Positions 1 to 10,254 of a stretch of 64,000 bases of DNA are shown one piece after another (position 1 is the first letter of the stretch; every line of letters starts with the position of its first letter). Both the position numbers and the translations under genes were made by a program. Source of the stretch: Pantoea eucrina. Lineage in GTDB: Bacteria > Pseudomonadota > Gammaproteobacteria > Enterobacterales > Enterobacteriaceae. The DNA lies in the NCBI RefSeq assembly GCF_001691555.1, contig NZ_MAYN01000008.1, positions 1,914,682 through 1,978,681 on the forward strand, in the 5' to 3' direction. The notes below the pieces were generated by a model, which was not told the DNA's origin, searched no databases, and was given only the letters and a program-made list of their open reading frames with translations.

Positions 1-1
1 G

Positions 2-493
2 CCGCTGGAGAGCCTGCTGCGTCCGCTGGCGCCGTTCTTCGATCTGCCGATGTCCTCTTTCAGCCGCGGGGCTTACGTTCAGCCACAGCTTAACGTGGCG
101 GGTTATAACCTCACCAGCGCCATCTGCTATGAAATCGTCCTGGGAGAACAGGTCCGTGCCAACTTCCGGCCAGATACTAACTTCCTGCTGACGGTTTCAA
201 ATGATGCCTGGTTCGGCCACTCAATTGGCCCGTGGCAGCATTTTCAGATGGCGCGCATGCGTGCACTTGAGCTGGGCCGTCCGCTGCTGCGCTCAACAAA
301 CAACGGCGTTACGGCGGTAGTCAACGCCGATGGCGATGTTGAGAAGATGATACCGCAGTTTACCCGCCGGGTACTGGAGGCGCGCGTAACACCTACTGCA
401 GGTGAAACACCCTATGCACGCAGCGGTATCTGGCCTGTCTGGTTACTGACGCTCGCAGCGATCACTGCTGCCATTGTACGCCGTCGCGTCTGA
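2..493 (+). CDS. lnt: Apolipoprotein N-acyltransferase, C-terminal part
   Basis: Inner-membrane enzyme that adds the third acyl chain to the N-terminal cysteine of lipoproteins, the last step of lipoprotein maturation. The window opens inside the gene; about 163 residues are visible. The carbon-nitrogen hydrolase domain is recognisable: [11 protein letters not shown] holds the catalytic cysteine (codon 125-127) and is followed by [19 protein letters not shown]. The last 20 or so residues form the final membrane segment before an RRRV tail. A strong terminator follows the stop codon, and gltI comes next, as in E. coli. The true start lies outside the window. Confidence 0.96.
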   Translation, partial: PLESLLRPLAPFFDLPMSSFSRGAYVQPQLNVAGYNLTSAICYEIVLGEQVRANFRPDTNFLLTVSNDAWFGHSIGPWQHFQMARMRALELGRPLLRSTNNGVTAVVNADGDVEKMIPQFTRRVLEARVTPTAGETPYARSGIWPVWLLTLAAITAAIVRRRV

Positions 494-510
494 CGTACGC
501 ACTCTCCCTG

Positions 511-539
511 AAGCGAAGCTACGGCTTCGCTTTTTTTTT
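511..539 (+). terminator. Rho-independent terminator after lnt
   Basis: An 8-bp perfect stem (AGCGAAGC/GCTTCGCT) with a 4-base loop is followed directly by nine T residues, 18 bases after the lnt stop codon. It separates lnt from gltI. Confidence 0.93.
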
Positions 540-897
540 GCCGTTTTGCTGCAACATTTTCCTGCACTGCCATCTGATATGGCACGAAGCTTGCTGTTAA
601 CCATGGCAACAATGGCTAATGCCGGCAGCAGGCTGCCTGCCGTCAGCATTGCGCACTGTTACCGGGCACGGCTGCGCACTGAAACGGCGCAAGGCAGTGA
701 TATTGCTTTGTAATGGTGCGGAGCGGCTCGCAAAAAACAAAGTTTTTTGTTTCATTGCGTTAACATTTCGCTATGTTAGTCCCTATCCTGCGCGCAGTTG
801 CGCTAAAGGGTTATTAAAAAAAGCAGCAGGACACAGACATCACATCACGCTCTGCGCAGTTTTATTCTGCGCGACATCCACACGAAGGAGTTGGAAC
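540..897 (+). promoter_or_regulatory. gltI upstream region with CA-rich GcvB-target-like leader
   Basis: This 358-base gap holds no convincing gene. An upstream in-frame extension of gltI is open but does not look like protein and precedes a clear signal peptide. The last part, about 829-880, is rich in CA steps (ACACAGACATCACATCAC at 831-848), the kind of leader bound by the sRNA GcvB in gltI mRNAs of Salmonella and E. coli. AAGGAG at 885-890 lies 7 bases before the gltI ATG. I could not settle on one promoter. Confidence 0.45.
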
Positions 898-1791
898 ATG
901 CAAATGCGCAAAGTGGCCTTATCACTTCTGCTGTTGGGAGCAGCAGCGGGCGCGGCTCAGGCAGAAGATCTCACCGGCACGCTGAAAAAGATTAACGACA
1001 GCGGCGTTATTGTCGTCGGCCATCGTGAGTCATCCGTTCCCTTTTCTTATTATGACAACCAGCAAAAAGTTGTTGGCTATTCGCAGGACTACTCCAGCGC
1101 TATTGTGGCCGCGATCAAAGCCAAACTGAACAAACCCGATCTGCAAATCAAAATGCTGCCTATAACCTCGCAGAACCGTATTCCACTGCTGCAGAACGGC
1201 ACCTACGATTTTGAATGTGGTTCCACCACGAATAACGTTGAACGTCAGCAGCAGGCTGCTTTCTCTGACACCATCTTTATTATCGGCACCCGTTTACTGG
1301 TGAAAAAAGGCGGTGACATTAAAGACTTCACCGATCTGAAAGGCAAAACGGTTGTGGTGACCTCCGGCACGACCTCTGAAATTCTGCTGCGGAAGCTGAA
1401 TGATGAGAAAAAGCTCGATATGCGCATTATCAGTGCCAAAGATCATGGTGACTCGTTCCGGACGCTGGAAACCGGACGTGCCGTCGCCTTTATGATGGAT
1501 GATGCCCTGCTGGCTGGCGAACGCGCCAAGGCGAAGAAACCTGATAACTGGGAGATTACGGGCACACCGCAATCCAAAGAAGCTTACGGCTGCATGCTGC
1601 GTAAAGACGATCCACAGTTTAAACAGCTGCTGGATGACACCATTGCTAAAGCGCAGACCTCCGGTGAAGCGACTAAATGGTTCGATAAATGGTTCAAACA
1701 ACCTATTCCGCCCAAAAACCTCAACCTGAATTTTGAGCTCTCCTCCGATATGCAGGCCCTGTTTAAAGCACCTAACGACAAGGCGCTGTAA
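898..1791 (+). CDS. gltI: Glutamate/aspartate periplasmic binding protein
   Basis: Periplasmic solute-binding protein of the GltIJKL ABC importer; it captures L-glutamate and L-aspartate and delivers them to the GltJK channel. The 297-residue product starts with a signal peptide (MQMRKVALSLLLLGAAAGAA then QAED, cleavage near residue 22). The body is a typical family 3 binding protein, with the GHRESSVPFSYYD and FECGSTTNN ligand-pocket stretches. Start chosen at 898 because AAGGAG sits 7 bases upstream and the signal peptide begins there. The gene is followed by a stem-loop region resembling SroC and then gltJKL, so one operon with internal attenuation is likely. Confidence 0.96.
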   Translation: MQMRKVALSLLLLGAAAGAAQAEDLTGTLKKINDSGVIVVGHRESSVPFSYYDNQQKVVGYSQDYSSAIVAAIKAKLNKPDLQIKMLPITSQNRIPLLQNGTYDFECGSTTNNVERQQQAAFSDTIFIIGTRLLVKKGGDIKDFTDLKGKTVVVTSGTTSEILLRKLNDEKKLDMRIISAKDHGDSFRTLETGRAVAFMMDDALLAGERAKAKKPDNWEITGTPQSKEAYGCMLRKDDPQFKQLLDDTIAKAQTSGEATKWFDKWFKQPIPPKNLNLNFELSSDMQALFKAPNDKAL

Positions 1792-1937
1792 CGTAACAAC
1801 GATAACACGGGCAGCCAGGCTGCCCTCCTGATTGCTGAACATGCGGTATGGACAGACAGACTGCTGCGGGTCGTTCCCCTGCGGCAGAAAAAAAACTGCT
1901 CAACAATCTTATGGGTAGCCTGGCTACCCTTTTTTTA
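1790..1937 (+). ncRNA. sroC: SroC-like small RNA from the gltI-gltJ spacer
   Basis: In E. coli and Salmonella the gltI-gltJ spacer is processed into SroC, a sponge RNA that pairs with and destabilises GcvB, itself a repressor of gltI. Here the 158-base spacer has the same design: an 8-bp inverted repeat at 1809-1825, a second GC-rich hairpin around 1861-1887, and a terminal hairpin with a T run ending at 1936. The position, length and structure support the call. I cannot align it base by base to known SroC, so exact ends and the GcvB pairing site are inferred. Confidence 0.6.
1913..1936 (+). terminator. Intra-operon terminator/attenuator before gltJ
   Basis: GGGTAGCC and GGCTACCC form a tight hairpin followed by seven T residues, ending 13 bases before the gltJ start. 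It would end part of the transcripts after gltI and explain higher binding-protein expression than permease expression. It would also form the 3' end of the SroC-like RNA. Confidence 0.85.
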
Positions 1938-1949
1938 CCGGAGCTCGTT

Positions 1950-2690
1950 ATGGGTATCGACTGGAACTGGGGCATTTTTTTACAGCAGGCTCCATTCGGC
2001 AATACGACTTACCTTGGCTGGCTGTGGTCCGGATTTCAGGTGACCGTCGCGGTCTCCTGCTGCGCCTGGATTATCGCCTTTCTGGTGGGATCGCTGTTTG
2101 GCATTCTGCGTACCGTCCCTAATCGCCTGCTGGCTGCGATTGGCACCTGCTATGTAGAGCTGTTTCGTAATATTCCGCTGATTGTACAGTTCTTCTTCTG
2201 GTATCTGGTGGCACCGGAACTGGTCGGTGAAAAACTCGGCATGTGGTTTAAGGCGGAACTCGATCCAAATATTCAGTTCTTTCTCTCTTCTATGATTTGT
2301 CTCGGGCTCTTTACCGCAGCACGCGTCTGCGAACAGGTACGGGCGGCAATTCAGTCGCTGCCGCGCGGACAGAAAAATGCCGGACTGGCAATGGGACTGA
2401 CGCTGTCACAAACCTATCGTTATGTGCTGCTGCCTAACGCCTACCGTGTCATTGTGCCGCCGATGACTTCTGAAATGCTGAACCTGGTAAAGAATTCCGC
2501 CATCGCCTCTACGATTGGCCTGGTAGACCTGGCTGCACAGGCTGGCAAGCTGCTCGACTACTCGGCGCACGCCTATGAGTCCTTTACCGCGATTACGCTT
2601 GCCTATGTCGGCATTAATCTGGTGATTATGCTGGTTATGAGTCTGGTAGAACGCAAAATTCGCCTGCCCGGCAACCTGGGAGGGAAATAA
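1950..2690 (+). CDS. gltJ: Glutamate/aspartate ABC transporter permease
   Basis: One of the two inner-membrane subunits forming the glutamate/aspartate channel. The 246-residue product starts [20 protein letters not shown], matching the E. coli N terminus (MSIDWNWG). It carries the His/Glu/Gln/Arg permease family features: several membrane segments and the cytoplasmic EAA loop ([20 protein letters not shown]) that docks onto GltL. An in-frame ATG at 1848 would add residues crossing the terminator hairpin, so the start at 1950, behind a GGAG, is preferred. Its stop codon shares one base with the gltK start. Confidence 0.95.
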   Translation: MGIDWNWGIFLQQAPFGNTTYLGWLWSGFQVTVAVSCCAWIIAFLVGSLFGILRTVPNRLLAAIGTCYVELFRNIPLIVQFFFWYLVAPELVGEKLGMWFKAELDPNIQFFLSSMICLGLFTAARVCEQVRAAIQSLPRGQKNAGLAMGLTLSQTYRYVLLPNAYRVIVPPMTSEMLNLVKNSAIASTIGLVDLAAQAGKLLDYSAHAYESFTAITLAYVGINLVIMLVMSLVERKIRLPGNLGGK

Positions 2691-3367
2691 TGTACGATTT
2701 TGACTGGAGCTCTATTCCGCCCAGCCTGCCCTACCTGCTTAACGGCATGGTGATTACGCTGAAGATTACCGCCGTCGCGGTGGTGTTTGGCATTATCTGG
2801 GGCACCATTCTGGCCGTCATGCGTCTTTCAACGCTTGCCCCGGTACGCTGGTTTGCAAAACTCTACGTTAACCTGTTCCGTTCAGTCCCGCTGGTCATGG
2901 TACTGCTGTGGTTCTACCTGGTGGTTCCGAGCTTTCTGCAGCAGGTGCTGGGCCTGTCGCCCCAGACGGATATTCGTCTTATCTCTGCCATGGTGGCCTT
3001 TGCGCTATTTGAAGCTGCTTACTATTCCGAGATTATTCGCGCCGGTATCCAGAGTATCTCACGCGGACAGTCAAATGCCGCACTGGCGCTTGGCATGACG
3101 CAGTGGCAATCAATGAAGCTGATTATTCTGCCACAGGCGTTCCGCGCCATGGTGCCGCTGCTGCTTACTCAGGGCATTGTGCTGTTCCAGGATACCTCAC
3201 TGGTCTATGTCCTGAGCCTGGCGGATTTCTTCCGCACCGCCTCAACTATTGGTGAGCGCGATGGTACCCAGGTGGAAATGGTTCTGTTTGCCGGTCTGGT
3301 CTATTTCGCGATCAGCCTGAGCGCGTCGTTGCTGGTTAGCTATCTGAAAAGAAAAAGGACAGTTTAA
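2690..3367 (+). CDS. gltK: Glutamate/aspartate ABC transporter permease
   Basis: Second membrane subunit of the GltIJKL importer, 225 residues (224 in E. coli). The EAA loop is [20 protein letters not shown], followed by [17 protein letters not shown]. The start overlaps the gltJ stop by one base (TAATG), with GGAGG just upstream inside gltJ, which points to translational coupling and equal subunit amounts. It ends exactly one base before gltL starts. Confidence 0.95.
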   Translation: MYDFDWSSIPPSLPYLLNGMVITLKITAVAVVFGIIWGTILAVMRLSTLAPVRWFAKLYVNLFRSVPLVMVLLWFYLVVPSFLQQVLGLSPQTDIRLISAMVAFALFEAAYYSEIIRAGIQSISRGQSNAALALGMTQWQSMKLIILPQAFRAMVPLLLTQGIVLFQDTSLVYVLSLADFFRTASTIGERDGTQVEMVLFAGLVYFAISLSASLLVSYLKRKRTV

Positions 3368-4093
3368 ATGATTAGCCTGAAAAATGTTTCTAAGTGGTAT
3401 GGGCACTTTCAGGTGCTGACCGACTGCTCAACCGAGGTAAAAAAAGGAGAAGTGGTGGTGGTCTGCGGGCCCTCGGGCTCGGGCAAATCCACGCTGATTA
3501 AAACCGTCAACGGGCTGGAGCCGGTTCAGCAGGGCAGCATTCAGGTCAACGGCACTGAAGTGAACAATAAAAAGACTAATCTGGCCAAACTGCGCAGTCA
3601 GGTCGGCATGGTGTTTCAGCACTTTGAGCTGTTTCCTCATCTGAGCATTATCGATAACCTGGTGCTGGCGCAGGTAAAAGTACTGAAGCGCGATAAAACG
3701 GCGGCGCGAGATAAAGGACAAGCCCTGCTGAAGCGCGTGGGGCTCTCTGCCCACGCGGAGAAGTTTCCGGGGCAGCTTTCAGGAGGCCAGCAACAGCGTG
3801 TGGCCATCGCCCGTGCGCTCTGCATGGACCCGATCGCCATGCTGTTTGATGAGCCCACCTCCGCGCTCGATCCGGAGATGATCAATGAAGTGCTGGATGT
3901 CATGGTTGAACTGGCAAACGAAGGCATGACGATGATGGTGGTGACGCACGAAATGGGCTTTGCGCGTAAGGTGGCTAATCGCGTTATCTTTATGGATGAA
4001 GGAAAAATTGTCGAAGATACCCGCAAAGATGACTTCTTTAATAATCCGCAGTCCGGGCGCGCGAAAGAGTTTCTGGCAAAAATTCTGCACTAA
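3368..4093 (+). CDS. gltL: Glutamate/aspartate ABC transporter ATP-binding protein
   Basis: Cytoplasmic ATPase that powers GltJK. The 241-residue protein has Walker [10 protein letters not shown] at residues 34-42, Q-loop [10 protein letters not shown], signature [15 protein letters not shown], Walker [12 protein letters not shown] and switch histidine VVTHEMGF. The amino-acid-importer family and length match E. coli. The ATG follows the gltK stop with no gap, so it is the last gene of the operon. A GC-rich inverted repeat follows. Confidence 0.96.
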   Translation: MISLKNVSKWYGHFQVLTDCSTEVKKGEVVVVCGPSGSGKSTLIKTVNGLEPVQQGSIQVNGTEVNNKKTNLAKLRSQVGMVFQHFELFPHLSIIDNLVLAQVKVLKRDKTAARDKGQALLKRVGLSAHAEKFPGQLSGGQQQRVAIARALCMDPIAMLFDEPTSALDPEMINEVLDVMVELANEGMTMMVVTHEMGFARKVANRVIFMDEGKIVEDTRKDDFFNNPQSGRAKEFLAKILH

Positions 4094-4105
4094 GCGCTGA
4101 ACCAT

Positions 4106-4136
4106 GCGCGCCGCCTGCTCAAACGCAGCGGCGCGC
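4106..4136. terminator. GC-rich hairpin between convergent gltL and ybeL
   Basis: A 9-bp perfect inverted repeat, GCGCGCCGC at 4106-4114 and GCGGCGCGC at 4128-4136, lies between the converging stops of gltL and ybeL. There is no T tract on either strand, so it is a weak terminator at best and may simply protect 3' ends. Confidence 0.4.
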
Positions 4137-4152
4137 AGTGTTAACCACTCTG

Positions 4153-4635
4153 TCAGGGCTCAAACGGCTGGCGCTGAAACTGGTCGTGATTGCATTCCGG
4201 ACAGCGCGTCAGGCTTTCAGGCGTATAAATAGCGCGCGTAAAGCCGCAGTTTTCGCACACCAGATTGCCCAGACCAACCACCTCGCCGCTCTGATAAACG
4301 CCGTGGTGATGCAAATCTTTAAACACTTCGCGCCACTCCAGCTGGCTCTTATCGGTGATATCCGCCAGCTCTTTCCACAGGCTCTCACGGATCACACGTA
4401 AAAAGACCGAATCTTCCAGCGCGCTCTCCGCTTCGGGATAGCTGCGGGAGAATTCGTAAAGATCGCGTCGCACCGCACGCATTACTTCATCCACTTCAGA
4501 AGATGAGAGACTCTCGTCGGTCAGCAGATCCTGACGCGCTTCCGCGACCAGCGCGTCGATATCGCGTTCACCGTGCTCCAGTCGCTGGGTTAACGTTGCT
4601 ACCGTGGTTCGATACGCCTGCGCCACGTTATTCAT
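4153..4635 (-). CDS. ybeL: Zinc-ribbon protein YbeL (DUF1451)
   Basis: Protein of unknown role, 160 residues, the same length as E. coli YbeL. The N-terminal two thirds are helical and charged. The C terminus is a zinc ribbon with cysteine pairs at about residues 127/130 (CENC) and 145/148 (CPEC). It converges with gltL and is divergent from leuS across 301 bases, as in E. coli. A ribosome site (AAGGAG) lies just before the ATG on the minus strand. The family assignment is secure; the function is not known. Confidence 0.92.
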   Translation of the reverse strand: MNNVAQAYRTTVATLTQRLEHGERDIDALVAEARQDLLTDESLSSSEVDEVMRAVRRDLYEFSRSYPEAESALEDSVFLRVIRESLWKELADITDKSQLEWREVFKDLHHHGVYQSGEVVGLGNLVCENCGFTRAIYTPESLTRCPECNHDQFQRQPFEP

Positions 4636-4776
4636 TTTATTCTCCTTTCTGCTGTGAGGGCTGCTGTAAGTTTAGCCGCTTTATCGCAAAAGCTCTGACG
4701 GTCATCGCGGAAATTGCAAAAGCGCGGAAGCCGCAACGCATTCCGCAGAAAAGCGGCGGAGAGGGACGGTGAAATG

Positions 4777-4805
4777 TTGTTGAGGGCGGGGCTTATGGGT
4801 ATGCT
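4777..4805 (+). promoter_or_regulatory. Likely sigma-70 promoter of leuS
   Basis: TTGTTG at 4777-4782 and TATGCT at 4800-4805 are separated by 17 bases, about 130 bases before the leuS ATG. The rest of the 301-base ybeL-leuS gap shows no gene. The assignment rests on consensus alone. Confidence 0.5.
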
Positions 4806-4936
4806 ATGCGGATCATAAGTAGACAAACCCGGCCTGTCCGATGCGGCGGTCAAGCCATCAGGCGACGATGTCAGCGGCTCTGCTGCTGCACCAGACGGTC
4901 CGGGAAAACGATTTTTACTAAGGATCACAGGCAGCC

Positions 4937-7519
4937 ATGCAAGAGCAATACCGCCCGGAAGAGATAGAATCCCGCGTCCAGCAGCATTGGGACGAAAATG
5001 AAACCTTCAAAGTCACCGAGCAGGAAGGCAAAGAGAAATATTACTGCCTGTCGATGCTGCCCTATCCTTCTGGCCGCCTGCACATGGGCCACGTGCGTAA
5101 CTACACCATTGGCGATGTTATTGCCCGCTATCAGCGCATGCTGGGCAAAAACGTTCTGCAGCCGATTGGCTGGGACGCTTTTGGTCTGCCCGCTGAAGGC
5201 GCTGCGGTAAAAAATAATACTGCACCGGCGCCATGGACCTACGACAACATCGACTACATGAAGAACCAGCTGAAGCTGCTGGGCTTTGGCTACGACTGGA
5301 GCCGCGAACTGGCGACCTGTCAGCCAGAGTACTACCGCTGGGAACAGTGGTTCTTCACCAAACTCTACGAAAAAGGTCTGGTGTACAAAAAGACCTCGGC
5401 GGTGAACTGGTGCCCGAACGATCAGACCGTGCTGGCTAATGAGCAGGTAATCGATGGCTGCTGCTGGCGCTGCGACACCAAAGTTGAGCGCAAAGAGATC
5501 CCGCAGTGGTTTATCAAAATCACCGACTACGCTGAAGAGCTGCTTAACGACCTCGACAAGCTGGATGAGTGGCCGGAGCAGGTTAAAACCATGCAGCGTA
5601 ACTGGATCGGTCGCTCAGAAGGCGTTGAGATCACGTTTGACGTCGCGCACAGCGACGAAAAGGTCACGGTTTATACGACCCGTCCCGATACCTTTATGGG
5701 CGCGACCTACATCGCCGTGGCTGCGGGTCATCCGCTGGCGCGTCAGGCTGCCGCAGGCAATCCGGTGCTGGCCGATTTCATCGCCGAATGCAGCACGACC
5801 AAAGTAGCAGAAGCGGATATGGCGACGATGGAGAAGAAAGGCATGGCGACCGGCCTGTCTGCTATCCATCCGCTGACCGGTGAAGCGATTCCGGTGTGGG
5901 TCGCGAACTTTGTTCTGATGGAGTATGGCACCGGTGCAGTAATGGCGGTCCCGGGTCATGACCAGCGCGACTGGGAGTTTGCCACTAAATATGGCCTGAA
6001 CATCAAGCCGGTTATCCTCACCCTTGATGGTTCAGAACCCGATCTGAGCAGCGCCGCCATGACCGAAAAAGGCACGCTGTTTAATTCAGGGGAGTTCGAC
6101 GGTCTGGATCATCAGGCAGGCTTCAACGCGATTGCTGACGCGCTGGCCGCAAAAGGCGTTGGCGTACGCAAAGTCAATTACCGTCTGCGCGACTGGGGCG
6201 TCTCACGTCAGCGCTACTGGGGCGCACCTATTCCGATGGTGACGCTGGAAGATGGCACGGTCATGCCAGCGCCAGAAGATCAGCTGCCGGTTATTCTGCC
6301 GGAAGATGTGGTCATGGATGGTATCACCAGCCCAATCAAAGCGGACCCGGAGTGGGCCAAAACCACTGTGAATGGTCAGCCGGCACTGCGCGAAACCGAT
6401 ACCTTTGACACCTTCATGGAGTCTTCCTGGTACTATGCACGCTATACCTGTGCTAACTACAACGAAGGCATGCTGGATCCGGCTGCGGCCAACTACTGGC
6501 TGCCGGTAGACCAGTATGTGGGCGGCATCGAACACGCCATCATGCACCTGATGTACTTCCGTTTCTATCACAAGCTGCTGCGTGATGCGGGCCTGGTAAA
6601 TTCGGATGAGCCCGCTAAACGTCTGCTGTGTCAGGGCATGGTGCTGGCAGACGCGTTCTACTACGTTGGCGTTAACGGTGAGCGTAACTGGGTCTCCCCG
6701 GTTGATGTCACCGTTGAGCGCGATGATAAAGGTCGCATCACCAAAGCAGTGGATAATCAGGGCCGGGATGTTATCTATGCCGGCATGAGCAAAATGTCGA
6801 AGTCGAAAAACAACGGCATCGACCCGCAGCTGATGGTTGAGCGTTATGGCGCCGATACCGTACGCCTGTTCATGATGTTTGCATCGCCAGCTGATATGAC
6901 GCTGGAGTGGCAGGAATCTGGCGTAGAAGGGGCTAACCGCTTCCTGAAACGCGTCTGGAAACTGGCTTACGATCATGTAGCAAAAGGCGCCACTGCCGCA
7001 CTGGATGTCAGCGCACTGAATAGTGAGCAGAAAGCACTGCGTCGCGATCTGCATAAAACCATTGCAAAAGTTGCGGATGACATTGGCCGTCGTCAGACCT
7101 TCAACACCGCTATCGCTGCTATCATGGAGCTGATGAACAAGCTGCTGCGCGCGCCGCAGGAGAGCGAACAGGATCGCGCGCTGATGCAGGAAGCGCTGGT
7201 CGCCGTCACGCGCCTGCTCTATCCGTTCACGCCGCATGCCAGCTATGTGCTGTGGCAGGCGCTGGGTGGCGAAGGCAGCATTGATAATGCACCGTGGCCT
7301 GAAGCGGATGAAGCCGCAATGGTCGATGATTCAATGCTGGTCGTGGTACAGGTTAACGGTAAAGTGCGCGGCAAAGTCACCGTGGCAGCAGATGCTACTC
7401 AGGAGCAGGTGCAGGCGAGAGCCGCCCAGGAGCCACTGGTGGCAAAATATCTGGACGGCGTCACGCTGCGTAAAGTGATTTATGTCCCTGGCAAACTGCT
7501 TAACCTGGTCGTGGGTTAA
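4937..7519 (+). CDS. leuS: Leucyl-tRNA synthetase
   Basis: Class I aminoacyl-tRNA synthetase charging tRNA-Leu; cytoplasmic and essential. At 860 residues it has the E. coli length. The ATP-binding HMGH is at residues 49-52 and KMSKS at 619-623. Between them lie the zinc-binding cysteine cluster near residues 159-176 (CPND, CCWRC) and the CP1 editing domain with its [12 protein letters not shown] motif. The C-terminal anticodon-binding helices and the leucyl-specific tail ([11 protein letters not shown]) are present. It heads a long same-strand block through lptE, holA and nadD. Confidence 0.98.
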   Translation: MQEQYRPEEIESRVQQHWDENETFKVTEQEGKEKYYCLSMLPYPSGRLHMGHVRNYTIGDVIARYQRMLGKNVLQPIGWDAFGLPAEGAAVKNNTAPAPWTYDNIDYMKNQLKLLGFGYDWSRELATCQPEYYRWEQWFFTKLYEKGLVYKKTSAVNWCPNDQTVLANEQVIDGCCWRCDTKVERKEIPQWFIKITDYAEELLNDLDKLDEWPEQVKTMQRNWIGRSEGVEITFDVAHSDEKVTVYTTRPDTFMGATYIAVAAGHPLARQAAAGNPVLADFIAECSTTKVAEADMATMEKKGMATGLSAIHPLTGEAIPVWVANFVLMEYGTGAVMAVPGHDQRDWEFATKYGLNIKPVILTLDGSEPDLSSAAMTEKGTLFNSGEFDGLDHQAGFNAIADALAAKGVGVRKVNYRLRDWGVSRQRYWGAPIPMVTLEDGTVMPAPEDQLPVILPEDVVMDGITSPIKADPEWAKTTVNGQPALRETDTFDTFMESSWYYARYTCANYNEGMLDPAAANYWLPVDQYVGGIEHAIMHLMYFRFYHKLLRDAGLVNSDEPAKRLLCQGMVLADAFYYVGVNGERNWVSPVDVTVERDDKGRITKAVDNQGRDVIYAGMSKMSKSKNNGIDPQLMVERYGADTVRLFMMFASPADMTLEWQESGVEGANRFLKRVWKLAYDHVAKGATAALDVSALNSEQKALRRDLHKTIAKVADDIGRRQTFNTAIAAIMELMNKLLRAPQESEQDRALMQEALVAVTRLLYPFTPHASYVLWQALGGEGSIDNAPWPEADEAAMVDDSMLVVVQVNGKVRGKVTVAADATQEQVQARAAQEPLVAKYLDGVTLRKVIYVPGKLLNLVVG

Positions 7520-7533
7520 GTTCAGGAGGAACT

Positions 7534-8133
7534 GTGCGACAACTAGTTATCAGGCTGTTTGTCCTGCTTGCGGTGCTGGCCACCGCAGGCTGTGGATTTC
7601 ATCCGCGCGGCACCACTCAGGTGCCATCGGAGATGAAAACGCTGATTGTACAGAGTGGCGATCCCTACGGGCCGCTGGCGCGCACCGTGCGTCAGCAGCT
7701 GCGCATCAACGATGTCAACATCGTTGAGGACAGCAAAGAGGCCAGCGCAACTTACCCGACGCTGCGTCTGGGAAGTGTGCGACAGGGGCGTGACACCGCG
7801 TCAGTGTTTATCAGCGGTACCACGGCGGAATATTCGCTGGTGATGACGCTGACCGCGCAGGTCGTGCTGCCAGGCAAAGGAATTTATCCTATCAGCACCA
7901 CGGTCTACCGCTCGTTCTTCGACAACCCTAACGCCGCACTGGCAAAGGATGCGGAACAGGATATGATCCTGCAGGAGATGCGTCAGCGTGCAGCAGAGCA
8001 GCTGGTGCGTAAACTGCTCACGGTGCATGCCGCGCAGCTCAATAACAAAGAGACGCTGCCGGAGCCGGAGGTTATTACGCCGGGTTCTGATTCACCGGAA
8101 GTGCCCTCCTCTTCCGCCACCAGTCTGCAATGA
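7534..8133 (+). CDS. lptE: LPS-assembly lipoprotein LptE
   Basis: Outer-membrane lipoprotein that plugs the LptD barrel and helps insert lipopolysaccharide into the outer leaflet. The 199-residue product starts at a GTG behind AGGAGG (spacing about 5) and has a lipobox LATAGC, with the lipidated cysteine near residue 20, followed by the conserved GFHPRGT. The acidic and serine-rich C terminus is variable in this family. It lies 14 bases after leuS and overlaps holA by four bases. Confidence 0.95.
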   Translation: MRQLVIRLFVLLAVLATAGCGFHPRGTTQVPSEMKTLIVQSGDPYGPLARTVRQQLRINDVNIVEDSKEASATYPTLRLGSVRQGRDTASVFISGTTAEYSLVMTLTAQVVLPGKGIYPISTTVYRSFFDNPNAALAKDAEQDMILQEMRQRAAEQLVRKLLTVHAAQLNNKETLPEPEVITPGSDSPEVPSSSATSLQ

Positions 8134-9161
8134 TCAGGATTTATCCTGAGCAACTGCACGCGCAGCTTCGTGAGGGGCTGCGCGCCTGCTATTTTCTCGC
8201 CGGTAATGAACCCCTGCTGATTCAGGAGAGTGCGGATGCTATTCGCGCCGCTGCTGGCAGCCAGGGGTTTGAAGAGCACTTTGCGGTGACGCTTGATGCC
8301 CAGACCGACTGGCAGGCGCTTTTCGCCAGCTGTCAGGCGCTGAGTCTGTTCACCCTGCGTCAGACACTGACGCTGACGCTGCCGGAAAACGGGCCGAATG
8401 CTGCGATGGCTGAGCAGCTGGTTACTCTTTCTGCCTTACTGCACAGCGATATTCTGCTGGTGCTGCGTATGACAAAACTGACCAAAGCACAGGAAAACAG
8501 CGCCTGGTATAAAGCGCTGAGTGCGCAGGCAGTACTGGTGCCGTGTCAGACGCCTGAACAGGCACAGCTGCCGCGCTGGGTCGCCGCTCGCGCCAAAGCG
8601 ATGCAGCTCAGCGTCGATGACGCTGCTGTTCAGCTGCTTTGCTACTGCTATGAAGGCAATCTGCTGGCGCTGGCCCAGGCGCTGGAGCGGCTGTCGCTGC
8701 TCTGGCCTGACGGCAAGCTGACGCTGCCGCGGGTGGAAGCCGCAGTAAACGATGCTGCCCATTTTACGCCCTTTCACTGGGTGGATACGCTGCTGGCGGG
8801 AAAAGGCAAGCGGGCGCTGCACATCCTGCATCAGCTGCAGAAAGAGGACAGCGAACCGGTGATCCTGCTGCGTACCCTGCAGCGCGATCTGCTGACGCTG
8901 CTGCATCTGCAGCGCAATCAGGCAAAGCAGCCTCTGCGTGCGCTTATGGACCAGCAGCGCATCTGGCAGAACCGGCGTGCGCTCTTCACCGGGGCGCTGC
9001 AGCGGCTGGATGCCGAACGGCTGCATCAGGCGATACACTTGCTGGCTGAGCTGGAGCTCACCATGAAGCAGGATTATGGTCAGAATCTCTGGCCGCAGCT
9101 GGAAACGCTCTCGCTGCTGCTCAGTCAGCGCCACTTTCCGTCAGGATTACATGATGTCTGA
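8130..9161 (+). CDS. holA: DNA polymerase III delta subunit
   Basis: Delta subunit of the clamp loader, the wrench that opens the beta sliding clamp; it works with the tau/gamma subunits encoded by dnaX near the end of this window. The product has 343 residues, as in E. coli. The N terminus [13 protein letters not shown] and [13 protein letters not shown] match the family. The ATGA overlap with lptE implies coupled translation. The C-terminal codons overlap the nadD start by eight bases. Confidence 0.96.
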   Translation: MIRIYPEQLHAQLREGLRACYFLAGNEPLLIQESADAIRAAAGSQGFEEHFAVTLDAQTDWQALFASCQALSLFTLRQTLTLTLPENGPNAAMAEQLVTLSALLHSDILLVLRMTKLTKAQENSAWYKALSAQAVLVPCQTPEQAQLPRWVAARAKAMQLSVDDAAVQLLCYCYEGNLLALAQALERLSLLWPDGKLTLPRVEAAVNDAAHFTPFHWVDTLLAGKGKRALHILHQLQKEDSEPVILLRTLQRDLLTLLHLQRNQAKQPLRALMDQQRIWQNRRALFTGALQRLDAERLHQAIHLLAELELTMKQDYGQNLWPQLETLSLLLSQRHFPSGLHDV

Positions 9162-9822
9162 GCTCAGCGCCCTGTTTGGCGGCACGTTTGATCCGGTGCA
9201 TTATGGTCATCTGCATCCGGCAGAGGCGCTGGCGGAGCAGGTTGGGCTGAAAAAAGTCACGCTGATGCCCAACAATGTGCCCCCCCACCGGCCACAGCCG
9301 GAAGCGAGTGCCGCACAGCGGGTGGCGATGCTGCAGTGTGCGATTGCCGACCGGCCGCTGTTTGATATCGACACGCGCGAGCTGCAGCGCCAGACCCCCT
9401 CCTGGACTGTCACCACGCTGGAAGCGCTGCGTGAGGAGCGCGGTCCCCGGCAGCCGCTCGGCTTTATCATCGGCCAGGATTCACTGCTGTCGCTGCATAA
9501 ATGGCATCGCTGGCAGGAGCTGCTGTCACTCTGTCACCTGCTGGTTTGCAAACGACCCGGCTATGCAACAGAAATGGGGTCGCCTGAGATGCAGCGGTGG
9601 CTGGAACAGCATCAGACGCAGGATAGTGCGGCGCTGCACAACGCGCCGGCGGGCCATATCTGGCTGGCGGAAACGCCGCTTTATGCTATTTCTGCCACTG
9701 AAATCCGCCAGCGGCGTCATCAGGGGCAATCCTGCAGCACGCTGCTGCCGGCAGCGGTGATCGACTATATCGACCGCACCGGCCTCTATCGGGATGTTCC
9801 GCCAGCCGGCGCGGGTAAATAA
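9154..9822 (+). CDS. nadD: Nicotinate-mononucleotide adenylyltransferase
   Basis: Converts nicotinate mononucleotide to deamido-NAD, the shared step of NAD synthesis and salvage. The nucleotidyltransferase signature [11 protein letters not shown] includes HxGH at residues 16-19, and ISATEIRQR is the C-terminal signature. The product has 222 residues. Two in-frame ATGs lie at 9151 and 9154; the second has better spacing from AGGA at 9143-9146. It overlaps the end of holA. In E. coli cobC (phpB) follows; here it is absent and rsfS comes next after 111 bases. Confidence 0.95.
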   Translation: MSELSALFGGTFDPVHYGHLHPAEALAEQVGLKKVTLMPNNVPPHRPQPEASAAQRVAMLQCAIADRPLFDIDTRELQRQTPSWTVTTLEALREERGPRQPLGFIIGQDSLLSLHKWHRWQELLSLCHLLVCKRPGYATEMGSPEMQRWLEQHQTQDSAALHNAPAGHIWLAETPLYAISATEIRQRRHQGQSCSTLLPAAVIDYIDRTGLYRDVPPAGAGK

Positions 9823-9933
9823 CCCGGATATATATCCCCCCCGGTTGTAGCATGCTATACTGCGCCGCTTAATTTTTGGCTGCATTTCCGGGCATTCAGC
9901 CAGCCCGCATTACCTGTTTTTAAGGGGAACCTT

Positions 9934-10251
9934 TTGCAAGGCAAAGCACTCCAAGAGTTCGTTATTGATAAAATTGATGATCTTAAAGGCCAGGATATCA
10001 TTGCGATTGATGTTCAGGGCAAATCCAGCATCACCGATTACATGATCATCTGCACCGGCACCTCAACCCGCCATGTTGCCTCTATTGCCGATCACGTTAT
10101 GCAGGAGTCCCGCGCAGCTGGCCTGACCCCGCTGGGCGTGGAAGGTAAAGCGGCAGCGGACTGGGTTGTTGTCGATCTCGGTGACGTCATTGTGCACGTA
10201 ATGCAGGAAGAGAGCCGTCAGCTTTATGAGCTGGAAAAGCTCTGGAGCTAA
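9934..10251 (+). CDS. rsfS: Ribosome silencing factor RsfS
   Basis: Binds uL14 on the 50S subunit and blocks 30S joining, slowing translation in stationary phase or starvation. The 105-residue product is almost identical to E. coli RsfS ([40 protein letters not shown]). The start is TTG at 9934, behind AAGGGGAA; no better ATG exists at that end. Three bases separate it from rlmH, so the two form an operon. Confidence 0.95.
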   Translation: MQGKALQEFVIDKIDDLKGQDIIAIDVQGKSSITDYMIICTGTSTRHVASIADHVMQESRAAGLTPLGVEGKAAADWVVVDLGDVIVHVMQEESRQLYELEKLWS

Positions 10252-10254
10252 GCA

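Noticed and set aside
619..897. N-terminal extension of gltI by about 93 residues
   Set aside because: It would bury the signal peptide inside the protein; the ATG at 898 has a proper ribosome site and cleavable leader.
6203..7237. 344-residue open frame antisense to leuS
   Set aside because: Shadow of a strongly biased gene; low-complexity composition and no start signal.
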